NCBI GenBank assembly: GCA_964035545.1
Contig: OZ037765.1
Location: 26,672,504-26,736,503, forward strand
Length of the DNA stretch: 64,000 bases
DNA from: Bugula neritina
Taxonomy: Eukaryota > Bryozoa > Gymnolaemata > Cheilostomatida > Bugulidae
Direction: 5' to 3'
Shown here: piece by piece, positions 26,505 to 39,000 of the stretch
How positions within the stretch are numbered: the stretch's first letter is position 1
Layout of the letters: the number at the start of each line of letters is the position of its first letter
Translations under genes and position numbers: made by a program
Notes under the pieces: model-generated
The model's database searches: none
The model's input: only the letters and a program-made list of their open reading frames with translations
Told to the model about the DNA's origin: nothing

Positions 26505-27670
26505 AGGTCATTCTGTGTCAAATCAACAAAAATTTCAGGAAGTCCCACATCTTTGCGTCTCCGATTTTGTTCCTGTTTACACCGAATTGGCCTACACATT
26601 TTCTGAGTACTATTGTTGAATATTTCTGGCCTGACACAAAAACCTTTTGAGAAATGACTACTTCTGTGAACAAAAGTTGAGAAAAATTTTGAGAAAAATT
26701 TGTGATTTTTACTTTTAGACCAATTTATAAACGTCCATATCTCAATCGTTTTTTTAGACTGAGCCTTGAAATCTGCTGTGTGATTTGGCACCTATCAATT
26801 TTTACTAGTAGTAACACATACTACAGGATACTTAGTATGCATATATGCTAATCCATTGAATGTTAGCAAACTTTTGTAAATTTTTGAAAATCACAAAAGG
26901 CTTTAATTTTTATTTTACTTTCATTAAGTTTTATTCATAAATAGTTGATTATGACGACTTTATACTCCTCAATTTGTGCAATTTTAAAAATAACATTTTC
27001 CGAGATATAGACACCCAAAGTGAAGAAAATGTAAAAATTCAGCCGACTTCACACGGATGTAATCCGATGTTTGAATACAGTAAAATCTTTAAAACTAGCA
27101 TTTTCTGTAAGGTCATTTAGTGTATTTGGTAGATTCATAGGTTTGAACAACCTTATATTGTTCAAACTTAACGTAAATCGCACGGAAGAATGGTATGTGT
27201 ACAAAAATCAACAAAATGCAATTTTTCAATATATGTTAGGATCATACATTTTTATTAGACTTTATTATATATATATTGGTCAAAATATCAAGTAGATACA
27301 CATATGATTCCTATATATGTCAAATCTACTGAAAGTTACAATGAAATCTGATTTGGGCGTAATATTGTAAAAAAAGTCTGCCGTTGGGCATTATATGATA
27401 TTCCCATCAAGTTTCAGGTAGCTATTATTATTTCTGTAAATGAATGATTTGAAACAGCTGAAATCTTGCTGGAATCAAGTATATTACGTAGCTGAGGCAA
27501 GAGTGGTTTCAAAAACACGCCCAAATATAACACTATGGCCCTGAACACAATAGACCTAACGGATTTAGTGAAGGGGTGTTTAATACATGCCGGAAATAAT
27601 TGTGGGTTTTGAAACAGATGTGCCTAAATATAGCAGCATGGCCCTAACCTCACCCTAATTTGGTCAGTAC
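26505..27670 (+). repeat. Left arm of the large inverted repeat
   Basis: See the whole element. Towards its inner end the arm also contains two degenerate copies of an AAATATA-ACACTATGGCCCTGA unit. Confidence 0.8.
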
Positions 27671-28229
27671 TGGTTAAAAATTCAAGTAATTGGCCCCATG
27701 CCATGTCTAATGTTCATCTTCCTGAAACAAAATTACAACTCTTTTTCATAACTGGAAACAATGATCTTCCAACTTAAGTATCTGATTCAGACAGAACTCC
27801 TTTTGCAGTCTTCTGGCTTGCCATGTAAGGTAATTGTTTACTCCAAAGTCAATGGATGTCGTATCAATGATCCAGTTTTCTGGTGCCAATGATGAAGAGG
27901 AACTCCACCCAGAAGCAACAAATGTCTGTATAAAGCCTAGTAATAATGAAGATTTGAACAAATTATTATGTCCCTTGAATAAGAACGTGAAAGTTTCCTT
28001 GCGACTAGAGAAGGTCCAGTTATTGGCATTAGCACGGAAAGCTGGACCATCGATAGAACAGCCACAGAATTTGGAGCAAACAATTACCTGGCCCAGCAAG
28101 CCAGAAAATTGCAAAGGGAATCCTGTTTGAACCAGATGCTAAAGTTGGAAGACCATTCTCTCTACATTTAAAAGAAAAATTTGTAGATATTTTGAGGATG
28201 ATGAATATTATACTTAGCCTGGGGCAAAT
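27671..28229 (+). other. Spacer of the inverted-repeat element with an unrecognised open frame
   Basis: The plus strand has an ATG frame of 98 codons (27834-28130) including LARKAGPSIEQPQNLEQTIT. A shift of frame at about 28115 would continue as GILFEPDAKVGRPFSLHLKE. The neighbouring frame upstream reads KVIVYSKVNGCRINDPVFW. These look like pieces of one decayed protein. I see no catalytic motif and do not assign a family. An opposing 122-codon frame covers the same bases. Confidence 0.45.
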
Positions 28230-29308
28230 CACTGACCTAATTAGGATGAGGCTAGGACCATTCGACCTAATTCGGCCTATTGTGTTTAGGGCCATGGCAC
28301 TATATTTAAACACGTTTTTTAAAGACACCCTTAACTCAGTTGCTTAATGTAATTGATTCCAGCAAGACTTCAGCTATTTCACACCATGCACTCACAGAAA
28401 TAACAATTGTTACCTGAAAATTGATGGGAATATCATATAACGCCAATTTGCACACAAATCAGATTTCATTGCAACTTTCAGTAGATTTGACATATATAGG
28501 AATCATATATATATCTACTTGATATTTTGACCAATATGAATAATAAAAAATGTATGATCCTTAACATATTATATTGAAAACTTGCATTTTGTCAATTTCA
28601 TACGCATACCATTTCCACGTGATTTACATTAAGTTTGGACAATATAAGGATACTCCAACTTATGAATCTACAAAATGCACTAAATGACCTTACAGAAAAT
28701 GCTTGTTTGAAAGATTTTACTGTATTCAAACATCTGGTTACATCCTTGTGAAGTCGGCCGGATTTTCACATTTTCTTTACTTTGGGTGTCTATATCTTGG
28801 AAACTATTGTTTTTAAAATTACACAAATTGAGGAATATAAAATCACCATAATCAACTATTTATGGATAAAAATTTATAAAACTAAAATAAAAATAAAAGC
28901 CTTTTATGATGTGGCGAATATTCGAAATTTTTCAAAATTTAAAAAAAAATTGTCAATATTTAATGGCTTAGTATATATGCACACAAAAATTTTTGTAGTA
29001 TGTGTTACTACCAGTGCAAATTGATAGGTGTCAGCAAATCACACAGCAAATTTCAAGACTCAGTCTAGACAAATGATTAAGATATGGACGTTAATAAATT
29101 GGTATAAAAGTAAAAATCACAAATTTGGCTCAAAATTTTTCCCAACTTTTGTTCCCGGAAGTAGTCATTTCTCAAAAGGTTTTTATGTCAGGCCAGAAAT
29201 ATTTAAGAATAGCACTCAGGACATGTGTAGGTTCATTCGGTGTAAATATGCACAAAATCTGAGACGCAAAGACGTGGGCCATTTGTTGAGTTCACGCAGA
29301 ATGACCCT
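28230..29308 (-). repeat. Right arm of the large inverted repeat
   Basis: Reverse complement of the left arm with point differences and small gaps. It is about 90 bases shorter. Confidence 0.8.
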
Positions 29309-29444
29309 ATTGTTAATGCTATCTACCTCTTTGCTAGAAGTAGAAGAGCTAAGGCATAATCCTAATTTGATAATGATAAAATATTGATCATAGTCAAAGT
29401 GAAAGCCCCACAAGTCCAGACTGAAAGAGTCAAAGAGATCACTT

Positions 29445-29622
29445 TGAGGCAGATGCAGTAATGAAGAAATTTATTGAGAAAAGCCTGTGTTCTAGATTAG
29501 AAATGTAGCATAAAGAGATATCATTATGCTCCCGCAAGAATTCAATCCGCGCCCCATACCAAAATTTAATAATAAAATTAGAGCTTAGGCTATCTCAATT
29601 TTTCCACTACTGCTCCTAAATG
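29445..29622 (-). mobile_element. MITE family 1, copy B
   Basis: Inverted relative to the copy at 12020. It reads from GATGCAGTAATGAAGAAATT to AATTTTTCCACTACTGCTCC. Flanks ATCACTTT (left) and ATCACTTA (right) form a 7/8 target duplication, pointing to hAT-type mobilisation. Confidence 0.85.
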
Positions 29623-32600
29623 ATCACTTACACTTTCACTTATTTTTAATCACGTATCACTAGAATTAGAAATAGAGTGCTACTAGTATTCGCCTACTGC
29701 TAGAGCCTAGACTCTAGGGCTGACTCACTCTCAGTAACACTAATTAGTAACTGCTATTGCTAAGCTTTGAGTTCATATAAGAAAACTTTAAACTTTCACT
29801 AACTTTAGGTGAAATTGCAATGACAATTTAAATTATTATAAATACTTTTATAATTATAATTTAAAAAATCTAAATTATGTTTAATTTTATAATTATATAA
29901 TAAATATAACAGTTTTATTAATAATAATGTATATGTTGAATTAAATATTAATCTGTATCAAATTGTGATTATCTTTATCTTATACTTATAAATAATAACA
30001 TTAGCATTAACTGTTAAGTGATTGACTGAGAGTCATACTTAATCTTATGCTTATAGTTAAACTTAATAATAAATATAATATTATCAAATTTAACATTAAT
30101 TATTATTATTATTATAATTATATAAATTTAAATTATTTATTTTTAATTTTATTTTTATAAGCATGTAAATAATAAATATTGTAAATCAAAATGCGGTATA
30201 AAATCAGCTTTTTGAAAATATCAACCATTTCATAATTACATTCAAAAAATGTGTGCATAAATATTTAAAAAAAACTTACACAATAGTATAAGTTATTGAG
30301 ATTGTCACTGTCACAATGAGTTCATATTCATTGTGATTACGATTTTGTTGAACACAGATTTGCCTGTAACACGCGAAAAATAAATAAACATCTGCTCGCT
30401 TTGCGTAATTAGTTAAAAAATCGCTTGAAACCGCACTAAGTTGGCAGCCATTTAGTGCATTGCTGGAAAAGTTTGAAGTTTCGACAACGATGCATACGCG
30501 AATACTGTACTCAGCTACTCCTTAACCTGGTGCTGCTTCTAGCATTAGTTTAACTGTGTTTACGCTTAAGCTAATCGATTGCTGTCGTACGGAAGCCTAT
30601 TGGTGCCGTTGTAGTTTAGAGCACGTTTTGGACCATGGTCTTTGTTGCGTATATCATAGAAATATACCAAGTATAACTCTATCCAAAAGTCAAAGTCGTA
30701 ATAAAATAACATGTATTTCAGTATTTTATCGTAACTTTATAATAAAGCTAATTTTAGCTTAGTTTAAATAATATCTCAAACAAATTTAAATATAAAGTAA
30801 TTTTAAAAGAGAACATAATAATCTTGAAGTAAAAGTCGGTCCTCTAAAGAGTAAAGACTACCACTATGAGCTGGAGTATACTTGAAAATCAATGAAATTT
30901 GACAGCAAAATCATATGCTTTCAAGTTACAAAACCATGCATGTGTACCAACTTTCTTCATTTGCTGTACTTAAGATAATATTTATACATAATATCATCAA
31001 ATATTTCTAGCTTTCCAAATGACCATCGATGTAAATATTTTAGGTCTACAGTTGTACACATAACGGGGATGTAATTGCTTACATATAGATTACTAGTTAT
31101 GGAGCTAGAATGACATGAAAATATAGTTATCCTCTAGTGCTGGTTAACACTATTTGCTTTGTAATTATGATAAATTATAATATTATATTGCATTGCATTG
31201 TTTTGTGATCATGCATATTCCTTACCTGATGTTGATCATGGGGAGACAAAAAATATGGTCCTACACTTCAAGTCATACGTGATTTATCAAAGAAATTTAA
31301 ACATGATTTGAGCAAGTGAAGAGGTGGTGAAGATATACTTATTCTCACCTAACTCCGCTTTGTCCTATTTGTCCTGGTGTATAATATTATACTCAACTTC
31401 TTGCTGAAAACAAGATAATAATTTTGGTCTAAAATAATATTATGCCTATAATCCGATATATAGATTGTGTTCAACCAAGAGTGATCATACAGCTACCCAA
31501 TAATGTCCTCTTAATGCAATCTTATTTGTAAGAGAAATTTATTAGTAAAATTAGATTCTCATATACTGAAATGAATTTGGGTTTTAGGCATTATAGAACG
31601 CTGCTTTCATGATTGAAATAATTTTTAGTATACCTGCAACATGTATGCACCATACACAAAGTTTATTTGCAACTTGTTTTTTAATGTCGCGCATTAAAAG
31701 TGCTAACCACTTGAACTAGGTAAACACTCACTGTGCCACCCAGAGTTACCTTTCCTTTGCAACATGTTCCTGTTATAACAATCAAGTACAATGATTAGTA
31801 TAATTAGTAAAATGCTTCTATTTTAACGATGATTTCAGAGGTTTCCAGAAACTTTTTAAATAGTAGGTTCTTCAAGGCATACCCTATTTTAACAAGCATG
31901 CAGATATGTGAAACATATACAAATAACATTCTACAACCATGGCTGTTAATTAAACTTATGCACAGTTTAATAAAAAGCCTGATAATTTATAACTCGCTTT
32001 AAAATTGCTCTTTCTGAAAGCAGCTGAACCTTAGTTAAATGCCTCATCTATTTGAAAGACATTTGCAGAGTATATATAGACATGCAAGCATGTTTGTCGT
32101 ATTAAAGACACATCTTATATATTATTATAAACATCATCACTATATTGCTTTATCCTCAAATTAAATTAATTGTTTTGCGAAAGACATAGCTGGAATTAAT
32201 GTATGCCTACTTACATTGAACATTTTTGAGATAAATGTAATCACACTTTTGGTAAAGATTTTTTTTTATTGGAAAGCTTTTTATTGTATTTGATATACTT
32301 TCAAGAAATTTTTTAATGAAATAAAAATAATGTTAAAAAACAGAATAAGCATAGTGAGGACCAGTCTAATGGATTGCATAAAATAGACTATCTAGATAAA
32401 CACCACATGCATGCTTGTTATTTACACAGCCTATCAAATAGATAACATACCATCAGTAAATCTCCAAGACAAAATATGAAGATATCATGCTTGAAATGTA
32501 GTTTTGGCACCAGTACTATGATAACTATAGTGTTGAAGGGTGATGCAACTACCATAACCTTGCTATTCTAAGGTGAGTGTATCAATAATGAAATAAATAA

Positions 32601-32734
32601 GAATTTTTTAAATATAAAGAGATCTATATTAGATACAGCAAAACTTGCTAGCTGAATTCAGGCTATAGCTTATGCATAGTAGTTTTAGATGCTCAACACT
32701 CTTGCTTTCTAGTTAGTCTTCCTTATCAAACTGA

Positions 32735-32792
32735 CTGTGTATGTGTGTGTGCGTGCGTGTGTGCGTGTGTGCGTGTGTGCGTGTGTATGTGT
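32735..32792. repeat. GT/GCGT microsatellite
   Basis: Alternating GTGT and GCGT units upstream of the first SLC13 exon. Confidence 0.95.
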
Positions 32793-33070
32793 TAACTGGT
32801 GAAGAGACCGCAATGGCTTTCTGTAATATTAGTTATTATAATTCTTTATAATAAACAAAGGCTGGCTTCTAAACCTACATTAAGCTAGATGACGTCCTTT
32901 TGTCAGCTCCTTCATACTAGGTATCATACAATTATGCTATTTATATATTTATTTATTGTTGTCTTACAGAACACAGAATGTTTTTATATTAACTCATATC
33001 TTGCAAATTTACTAGCATAGATATCTTTTTTAGGAAATTGCTGCAAGTACCTCAACATTAAGTTTTAGTA

Positions 33071-36000
33071 ATGGTGTCTCGAGTGTTGAAAGAGTTGTGG
33101 TGGTTTAGGTCTACTATCATAATGGTAGCCACTCCACTACTTTTAACTCTTATTTTACCATTCTATAAGGAGATGGGACTCACAAAACCAGTAAGCAATT
33201 TTATCAGCGAATGTTTTAAGATAGAGGTCAACTAGTTGCCTGAACTTTTGTATTTTTCAATGATTTCACTGAATTTAAATGAATAATTGTATGATTTAGG
33301 CCTGTAATTGTCTGTATATGCTGCTGCTAATGGCCGTGTACTGGTGCACGGAGACAATACCATTGGCTGTTACATCGTTACTCCCTCTAGTTCTGTCTCC
33401 ACTTCTTTCCATTATGAAAGCAGAAGACGTTGCGAAACTCTACCTCAAGGTAAAGAAATAGTTTATAATCAGCTCCCAGTTGGGGTGATTGAGTGCAATA
33501 GTTTGGGATTCTTGAGTTTGAAGTTGGGGGCTTAGGTTGGAGCTTGTAACTCAAAACTCGAGAATCTCAAACTACTGCATTTAGTCACCCCCAACTCGGA
33601 GCTGCTTATAGAACAACTCCAAGGTAAGCTCAGATGAAATATTAGACTAGATATTGAATATAGCCTTAGAAACATATGAGTTCCTGGGTATTGCTTGTTG
33701 TAGGACTTGAATGTTATGTTTATGGGTGGTCTAATGGTGGCCGCTGTAATAGAGCACAGTCAACTGCACAAGCGTATATCCCTTGCCATTCTCTACAGGG
33801 TTGGAACAAATCCTCGTCTTTTAATGTTAGGTAAGTGCATGCTATAACAAAGGTGATGCAGATGCTTTTTTGATACAAAATCTAAGTATGCAAAATTATT
33901 GAAAAATTTTGAATGGTTCTAGCAATAAAACTTGTCTCAAAAACACTTATACAGAGATTTTATAACAGCTGTTATATAATAACTTTTAGAAATTAATTAT
34001 CTTGCCAAATCGGATATTGACATTTTTAAAATTAATTAATATTTTTAAAGATATATATACAAATAATAATTGCTAAAAGGATTAAGTATCTCTGTTGACT
34101 GTATGCTGAAAACATGCCAAAGAAGTGATCTAAAGGCATATAGTGAGTGCTCTTACCACTCTGGTTCATGGAATCATCAAACCACACTATATACAAAAAC
34201 TTGATTAAATTAGATAGTAGGTGTACGTACTAGCTAGGAATGTATGCAATGCATAATGTAAAAATTGTCATGATTTAGTGACTATATTATGAAGGGTTTT
34301 ATCTGCACTATTCTTCAAAATCCTGTAAATGCTTTATAGCTTTATAATGTTTCATTCTTTGGCAAAGGTGTACTTGTTCTATTTTTACCACATATAAAAA
34401 ACATTACTAAGAGAAGCATGGAATAGCTTATTATACCAAATTTCATTCGTCATGGCTATATTGGTTGGACAGATATTCTTTTATTTGTTAATATTGCTCA
34501 CTAATGGCAGAATTTTTTCATTTTGATCACTCAAGTGAATATTTGTAGCATGGTTCCAAACTATCAAATAAAAATTGTTTAATGGGTTTATAACCTAGCA
34601 TCCATATTGCAGCATTGCTCATTAAACATATAATTACAGAAAATTTGTATCAAAGTTTACCACGAAGGAATTAATTTACAAATTTTATTGAAATACTAGT
34701 GTGTATGCTACTATGTCACAATAATTGTTTTCTAAATGGTTCAAATTTTATGCAATGCAGCCAAACCCTGAAAATGATGGACATAATTTTGACAACCACA
34801 TCAAGATGCAAAGCATCATGGTGAGAACAATTCCTAATTAAAAATTAAATAATAGACCGTACATTGTTAAAAGGGTCTATTAACAACAACATTCCTTTCT
34901 GCCTTTTTTCTTGCTAACATAAAGCCTGTTTATACCTGCTTTTGGGTGTGCTGTATGATTGGTTTCCTTGTCTTCCTATATATCTCTTTCGGATCAACAA
35001 ATGTTCAGCTGTGTGCAGCACTGCTAAAACTGCACATGTTCCAAGTATTATCATTCCTAATGTTATAACATATTATTGTCATTATTAGCAGCTGCTGCAT
35101 TCCTAATACTCATGTTCCTTAGGTTATTGAAAATATTCTCCATTCCTTTTTTTAATAGGGTTTATGCTACCAACTTGGTTCTTGTCCATGTGGATAAGTA
35201 ATACAGCCACCACAGCTATGATGGTAGCCATTCTGCAAGCAGTTATATCTCAACTCAACAGTGAGCAGTTGAAAGTAGAAAGTACAACATCTGGAGAGCT
35301 CACCAATGAAGCTTTTGAGCTCAATGAAAAGAACCCTCCTGAACGGACGAATGATATTGGTGAAGCTACAGCTAACATAGAAGATGATGAAAATATAGTG
35401 TACACAAATCCTAAGTGGACTAATACAAACAAGGCTCTCAGTCTATGCGTTTGCTATGCTGCTACATGTGGTGGTATTGCAACTCTAACTGGAACTGCTC
35501 CAAACATCGTTCTTGGTGAAAATGTAAACAGGTACAATAGGAAATGCATTATACCACAGATATTGTGCATATCTATAAAGCTCTGATTAGTATACTATTT
35601 ATAATTATATTATAATGTTTTCATATTACATTCATCAATATGGATTTTGTGATAAAGCACTCTCACCATAGCTGCCATCAAGCTGTTGCCACTAAACCAG
35701 GGGCAATGAGCACTATCACTGTGTTTCCATGACTTCCAATGGATGCTCCTACAATGAATTTGTGGTTGTGGTTTGCAACTTATACTTGTAGATTCATTCA
35801 ACGCAGCTTTTTTCAAACATGGAAAAATTATTCGCAAACTTGGAAACGAAATGTATGACTTGCATTAACCAATAGTTCCTTCTGTTGTGAAGGTGTGAGC
35901 CATATGGCACCCAGCCCTGCAGTAAATATGGAACAAACAATAACTATACACAAATATAGTAATTTTGACATGCATTTCTTGACAAGCAACAGATACTAAA

Positions 36001-39000
36001 TGAAAGGTATTCATCTTATAAAGAATTATAATATTCTAATAGAGTTGCAGAGGAGCTAAACCTTACAGACTTCAGTGTTGATTTTGCTACTTGGATGGGA
36101 TTTGGATTTCCTCTATCACTGATGATGGTTCTGATATCGTGGTTATGGCTACAAATGTTTTTCATTGGGTTCAGGTTAGCTATCACTTGTGTCAAATATA
36201 AAATCTTTAGCAAGAATAAAACTGAGTGCTATAGCTGCTAAATAGAGCTGCTGTAATAAATGCCGCAAACCTTAAATTATGCAAGATAAAATTAGGAAAA
36301 ACACGTGTAGGGCTAAAAAAGTGCTAAAAAGGTTGTTCAGATATTCTGTTAATTCCGAGAGCAAATATGCACCGAAATTTTTGTTTCAAATAGTTTGACA
36401 AGAGCTATATTAATAAACATGTTATATAATATTTTAAAAGAATTAAGTCATATCAAAACTTGAGTTCTACTTGAATCAGTTTGCTTTATGTTAACAGATG
36501 CAATACACAAACAGCTGAAGAGAGGCTGCAGATTCAAACTGTAATATCAAACGCCTATCAGGACCTTGGACCAATCACATTTAAGGAAATTGTTGCTTTA
36601 TTACACTTCATTCTGTTAGCCCTACTGTGGATCAGCAGAAACCCTGGCAATGTAGGCGGGTGGTCATCACTCTTCCCAAAAGGGTAAAGTATGTCTACAG
36701 TCTACACAATACAAGGTTAACTAGTGAGAATAATATCCTGTCACTCACTTTTCTAACCTGTTTATTGCTAAGTGCTGCTGTCTTATCTCAAAGTGAGAAC
36801 TCAAGTGGTTTAAAGGGGATTTTATCTCGAATAACTGCTTTATTTCCTTAGCCAGGCTTTCAAATAGGTTATCCGAAATCAGTTATCAAAAAGTATACTC
36901 TATTGAAACAGTTTTATTGAAACATTAGGTACTTATAGCCAAAATTTTACATCAACTTCCTTATAAGTGTCTCATAATGTAGTGGAGCGCACACTTCAAT
37001 CAATAAAATTACTACTTTCGAAGACAATAAAACACCAAAATAAAGTTGCATGCATGAGAATGAAACTTTGTTTCCGTGTAACCAACAAATCTCTGCTGAA
37101 AAGGAATATTCTAAAATATGTTGGTTTATATCTAAAAATAGCATTATTTTAATCCAGTATTATGTTCTTTAGTATTGGAGGTATTCGGCAATTTAATATA
37201 TGTATATAACTTATATTACTCATGCCCAGCTGAATAATAATAGCCAAGACTGTGGTAGATTTATTTTCCTACCAAATGGCTATAATTATAAAATGGAAGC
37301 ATGGTTAGCATAAACAATAAAATGATGCAAAATGTGCCAAAGAGCATTCTTTGAGTCCAGTATAATGCAATTTATAATTTACCATCAAGTTATATAATAC
37401 ACACACTACTGCAAGCTAAAGTATGTCTTTCAATATTGTATTCACTTGTCACCTATTATACTTCTTCGATGGCCTTTTCTGTGAGCTTTTGAAAAGTTTA
37501 ATGTTGATAACAATTAAATTTCAGTTGTTAACTTATCATATTTATTTTTGCTGGTACTTTTTTAAATAATGAAATGCTACACTAGCTTCTGTTGATTATA
37601 GCTATTTGCCTATACTGCCCTTATAAATATTGTTGGAGTAACAAAAACTCTTTTATTCATATTTATTCTTGTATCATATATTTATATTGATATGTAAGTT
37701 GAAACTTTTCAATGTCTCCAATTATTAATAGTCTAAGTATCTTCGTAATTTTAGATATGTCACTGATGCTACAGCAGCCATTTTCATCGTCATCTTGACC
37801 TTCCTTTGGCCTTCAGAAATGCCAGACATGTGCTGTCTAAGAGGAGGTTGTGGCCGTCCTGAAGGACATAAAGTTAGGCACCGGAAGCCATTGATCACAT
37901 GGGAGTCCATCGCTCACACAGTTCCTTGGGGTCTCATTCTTCTTCTGGGTGGAGGCTTTGCTTTAGCTGAAAGTATTAAGGTACTGCTTTAGAGTTCTGG
38001 TGTAGCTGGAGTGAAAGTTTGAATGAAGTCGTTTTTGTCGTGGCACTACCAAATATTTTATAACCCGCCACGGCAGTGAAAGGTGACCAAAAGTGACCAC
38101 TACCAAATATTTTATAAATGATCAGTACTGTGCCTAAAACAATAGAAATGTACATGTAAATTATTAATAAGTTGTATAACTGTTAAACATACAAGTGTAT
38201 GCTTACCAGTTATATAGTTAGAGAATATATTGTCTTTGCAACTCTTAATATAATATACTGAGCCCTTTACTCCCCTCCCTATCTTATTCACTATCTCGAT
38301 GAAACAATTTACATGCTTATAGATTTCTTGCTTTGATAATTGCTTAATCTCTTCCCATACTTCTTTATTTGCTATTCTTTCTCTCACTTTTTCCAGACAT
38401 CAAAAAAAAGAAAAAAATATATATAAATTTGAACTTTACCGCTCTAGCACTAAAGCATATTATATAATATTTTAATATGCTCTACCAAGCACTCAAGTGC
38501 AAGTTAGATTGTTTCACATTCTCTTCAAATAGAAAAATTGATATTCATTTTCAATATTTGATATTTTTGCATTTCCATTGCTCCAATTTTAGGTTTCAGG
38601 CTTATCGGAAATCATTGGAAAGAGTTTAAGTTTCTTTGCCAGCTGGCCCACCTGGGGCATTGTCATGTGCTTGGGTGCTATCACAGCCTCTATCACAGAG
38701 TTTACTAGTAACACAGCAATCTCTACAATATTTCTGCCAATTGTTGACAGTGTGGTTAGTAGACATCTACTTCATAACATGACTGCGGTCTCTTTTTTGA
38801 GCAATTATACTTCAAAAAAATTAAAATGCTTTACAATAAAATTCCTAAAAGAAGGCAAGTATATTAAAGTAGTTGAGTGATAAAATAAAATAGACAGAGC
38901 AAAATTTAAATTATTCTAAAAAGTGTTATTCATGTATTTTATGACCAACAAACGTGATTTCATACATATTTTAATATTATGCTTCTCGTAGCAAATTATA

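Larger units (their letters stand above)
26505..29308. mobile_element. 2.8 kb element with about 1.1 kb inverted arms (fold-back or giant-TIR type)
   Basis: The left arm, about 26505-27670, is matched in reverse complement by about 28230-29308. The match runs continuously: termini AGGTCATTCTGTGTC and AGGGTCATTCTGCGTG, the blocks TTTGCGTCT and AATATTTCTGGCCTGACA, the AAGTCGGC block (27040/28752), the CTTGATATTTTGACCAATAT block (27278/28520), and the CATGGCCCTAA block near the inner ends. Identity by eye is about 80-85%. No clear target duplication was found. Some large-TIR DNA transposons look like this, but the spacer does not carry a recognisable transposase. Confidence 0.85.
29309..33070. 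other. Intergenic, 5' flank of the first SLC13 gene
   Basis: AT-rich DNA between the inverted-repeat element and the first SLC13 exon. It holds a MITE (29445-29622), a one-mismatch copy of the TAGAG palindrome (29700-29717) and a GT-rich tract (32735-32792). The promoter of the SLC13 gene should be near 32900-33070. A weak tRNA-like stretch near 31680-31750 is not strong enough to call. Confidence 0.5.

Noticed and set aside
26505-29308. Maverick/Polinton transposon
   Set aside because: Long inverted ends beginning with AG fit, but the inner part is only 0.56 kb with no polymerase, integrase or protease, and no 6-bp target duplication was found.
31660-31760. Further tRNA-like SINE
   Set aside because: A faint A-box and anticodon-like stretch is visible, but there is no B box and no shared body.
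35640-35870. Retrocopy fragment in the intron after SLC13 exon 4
   Set aside because: The stretch is less AT-rich than its flanks, but no frame in either direction gives a recognisable protein.
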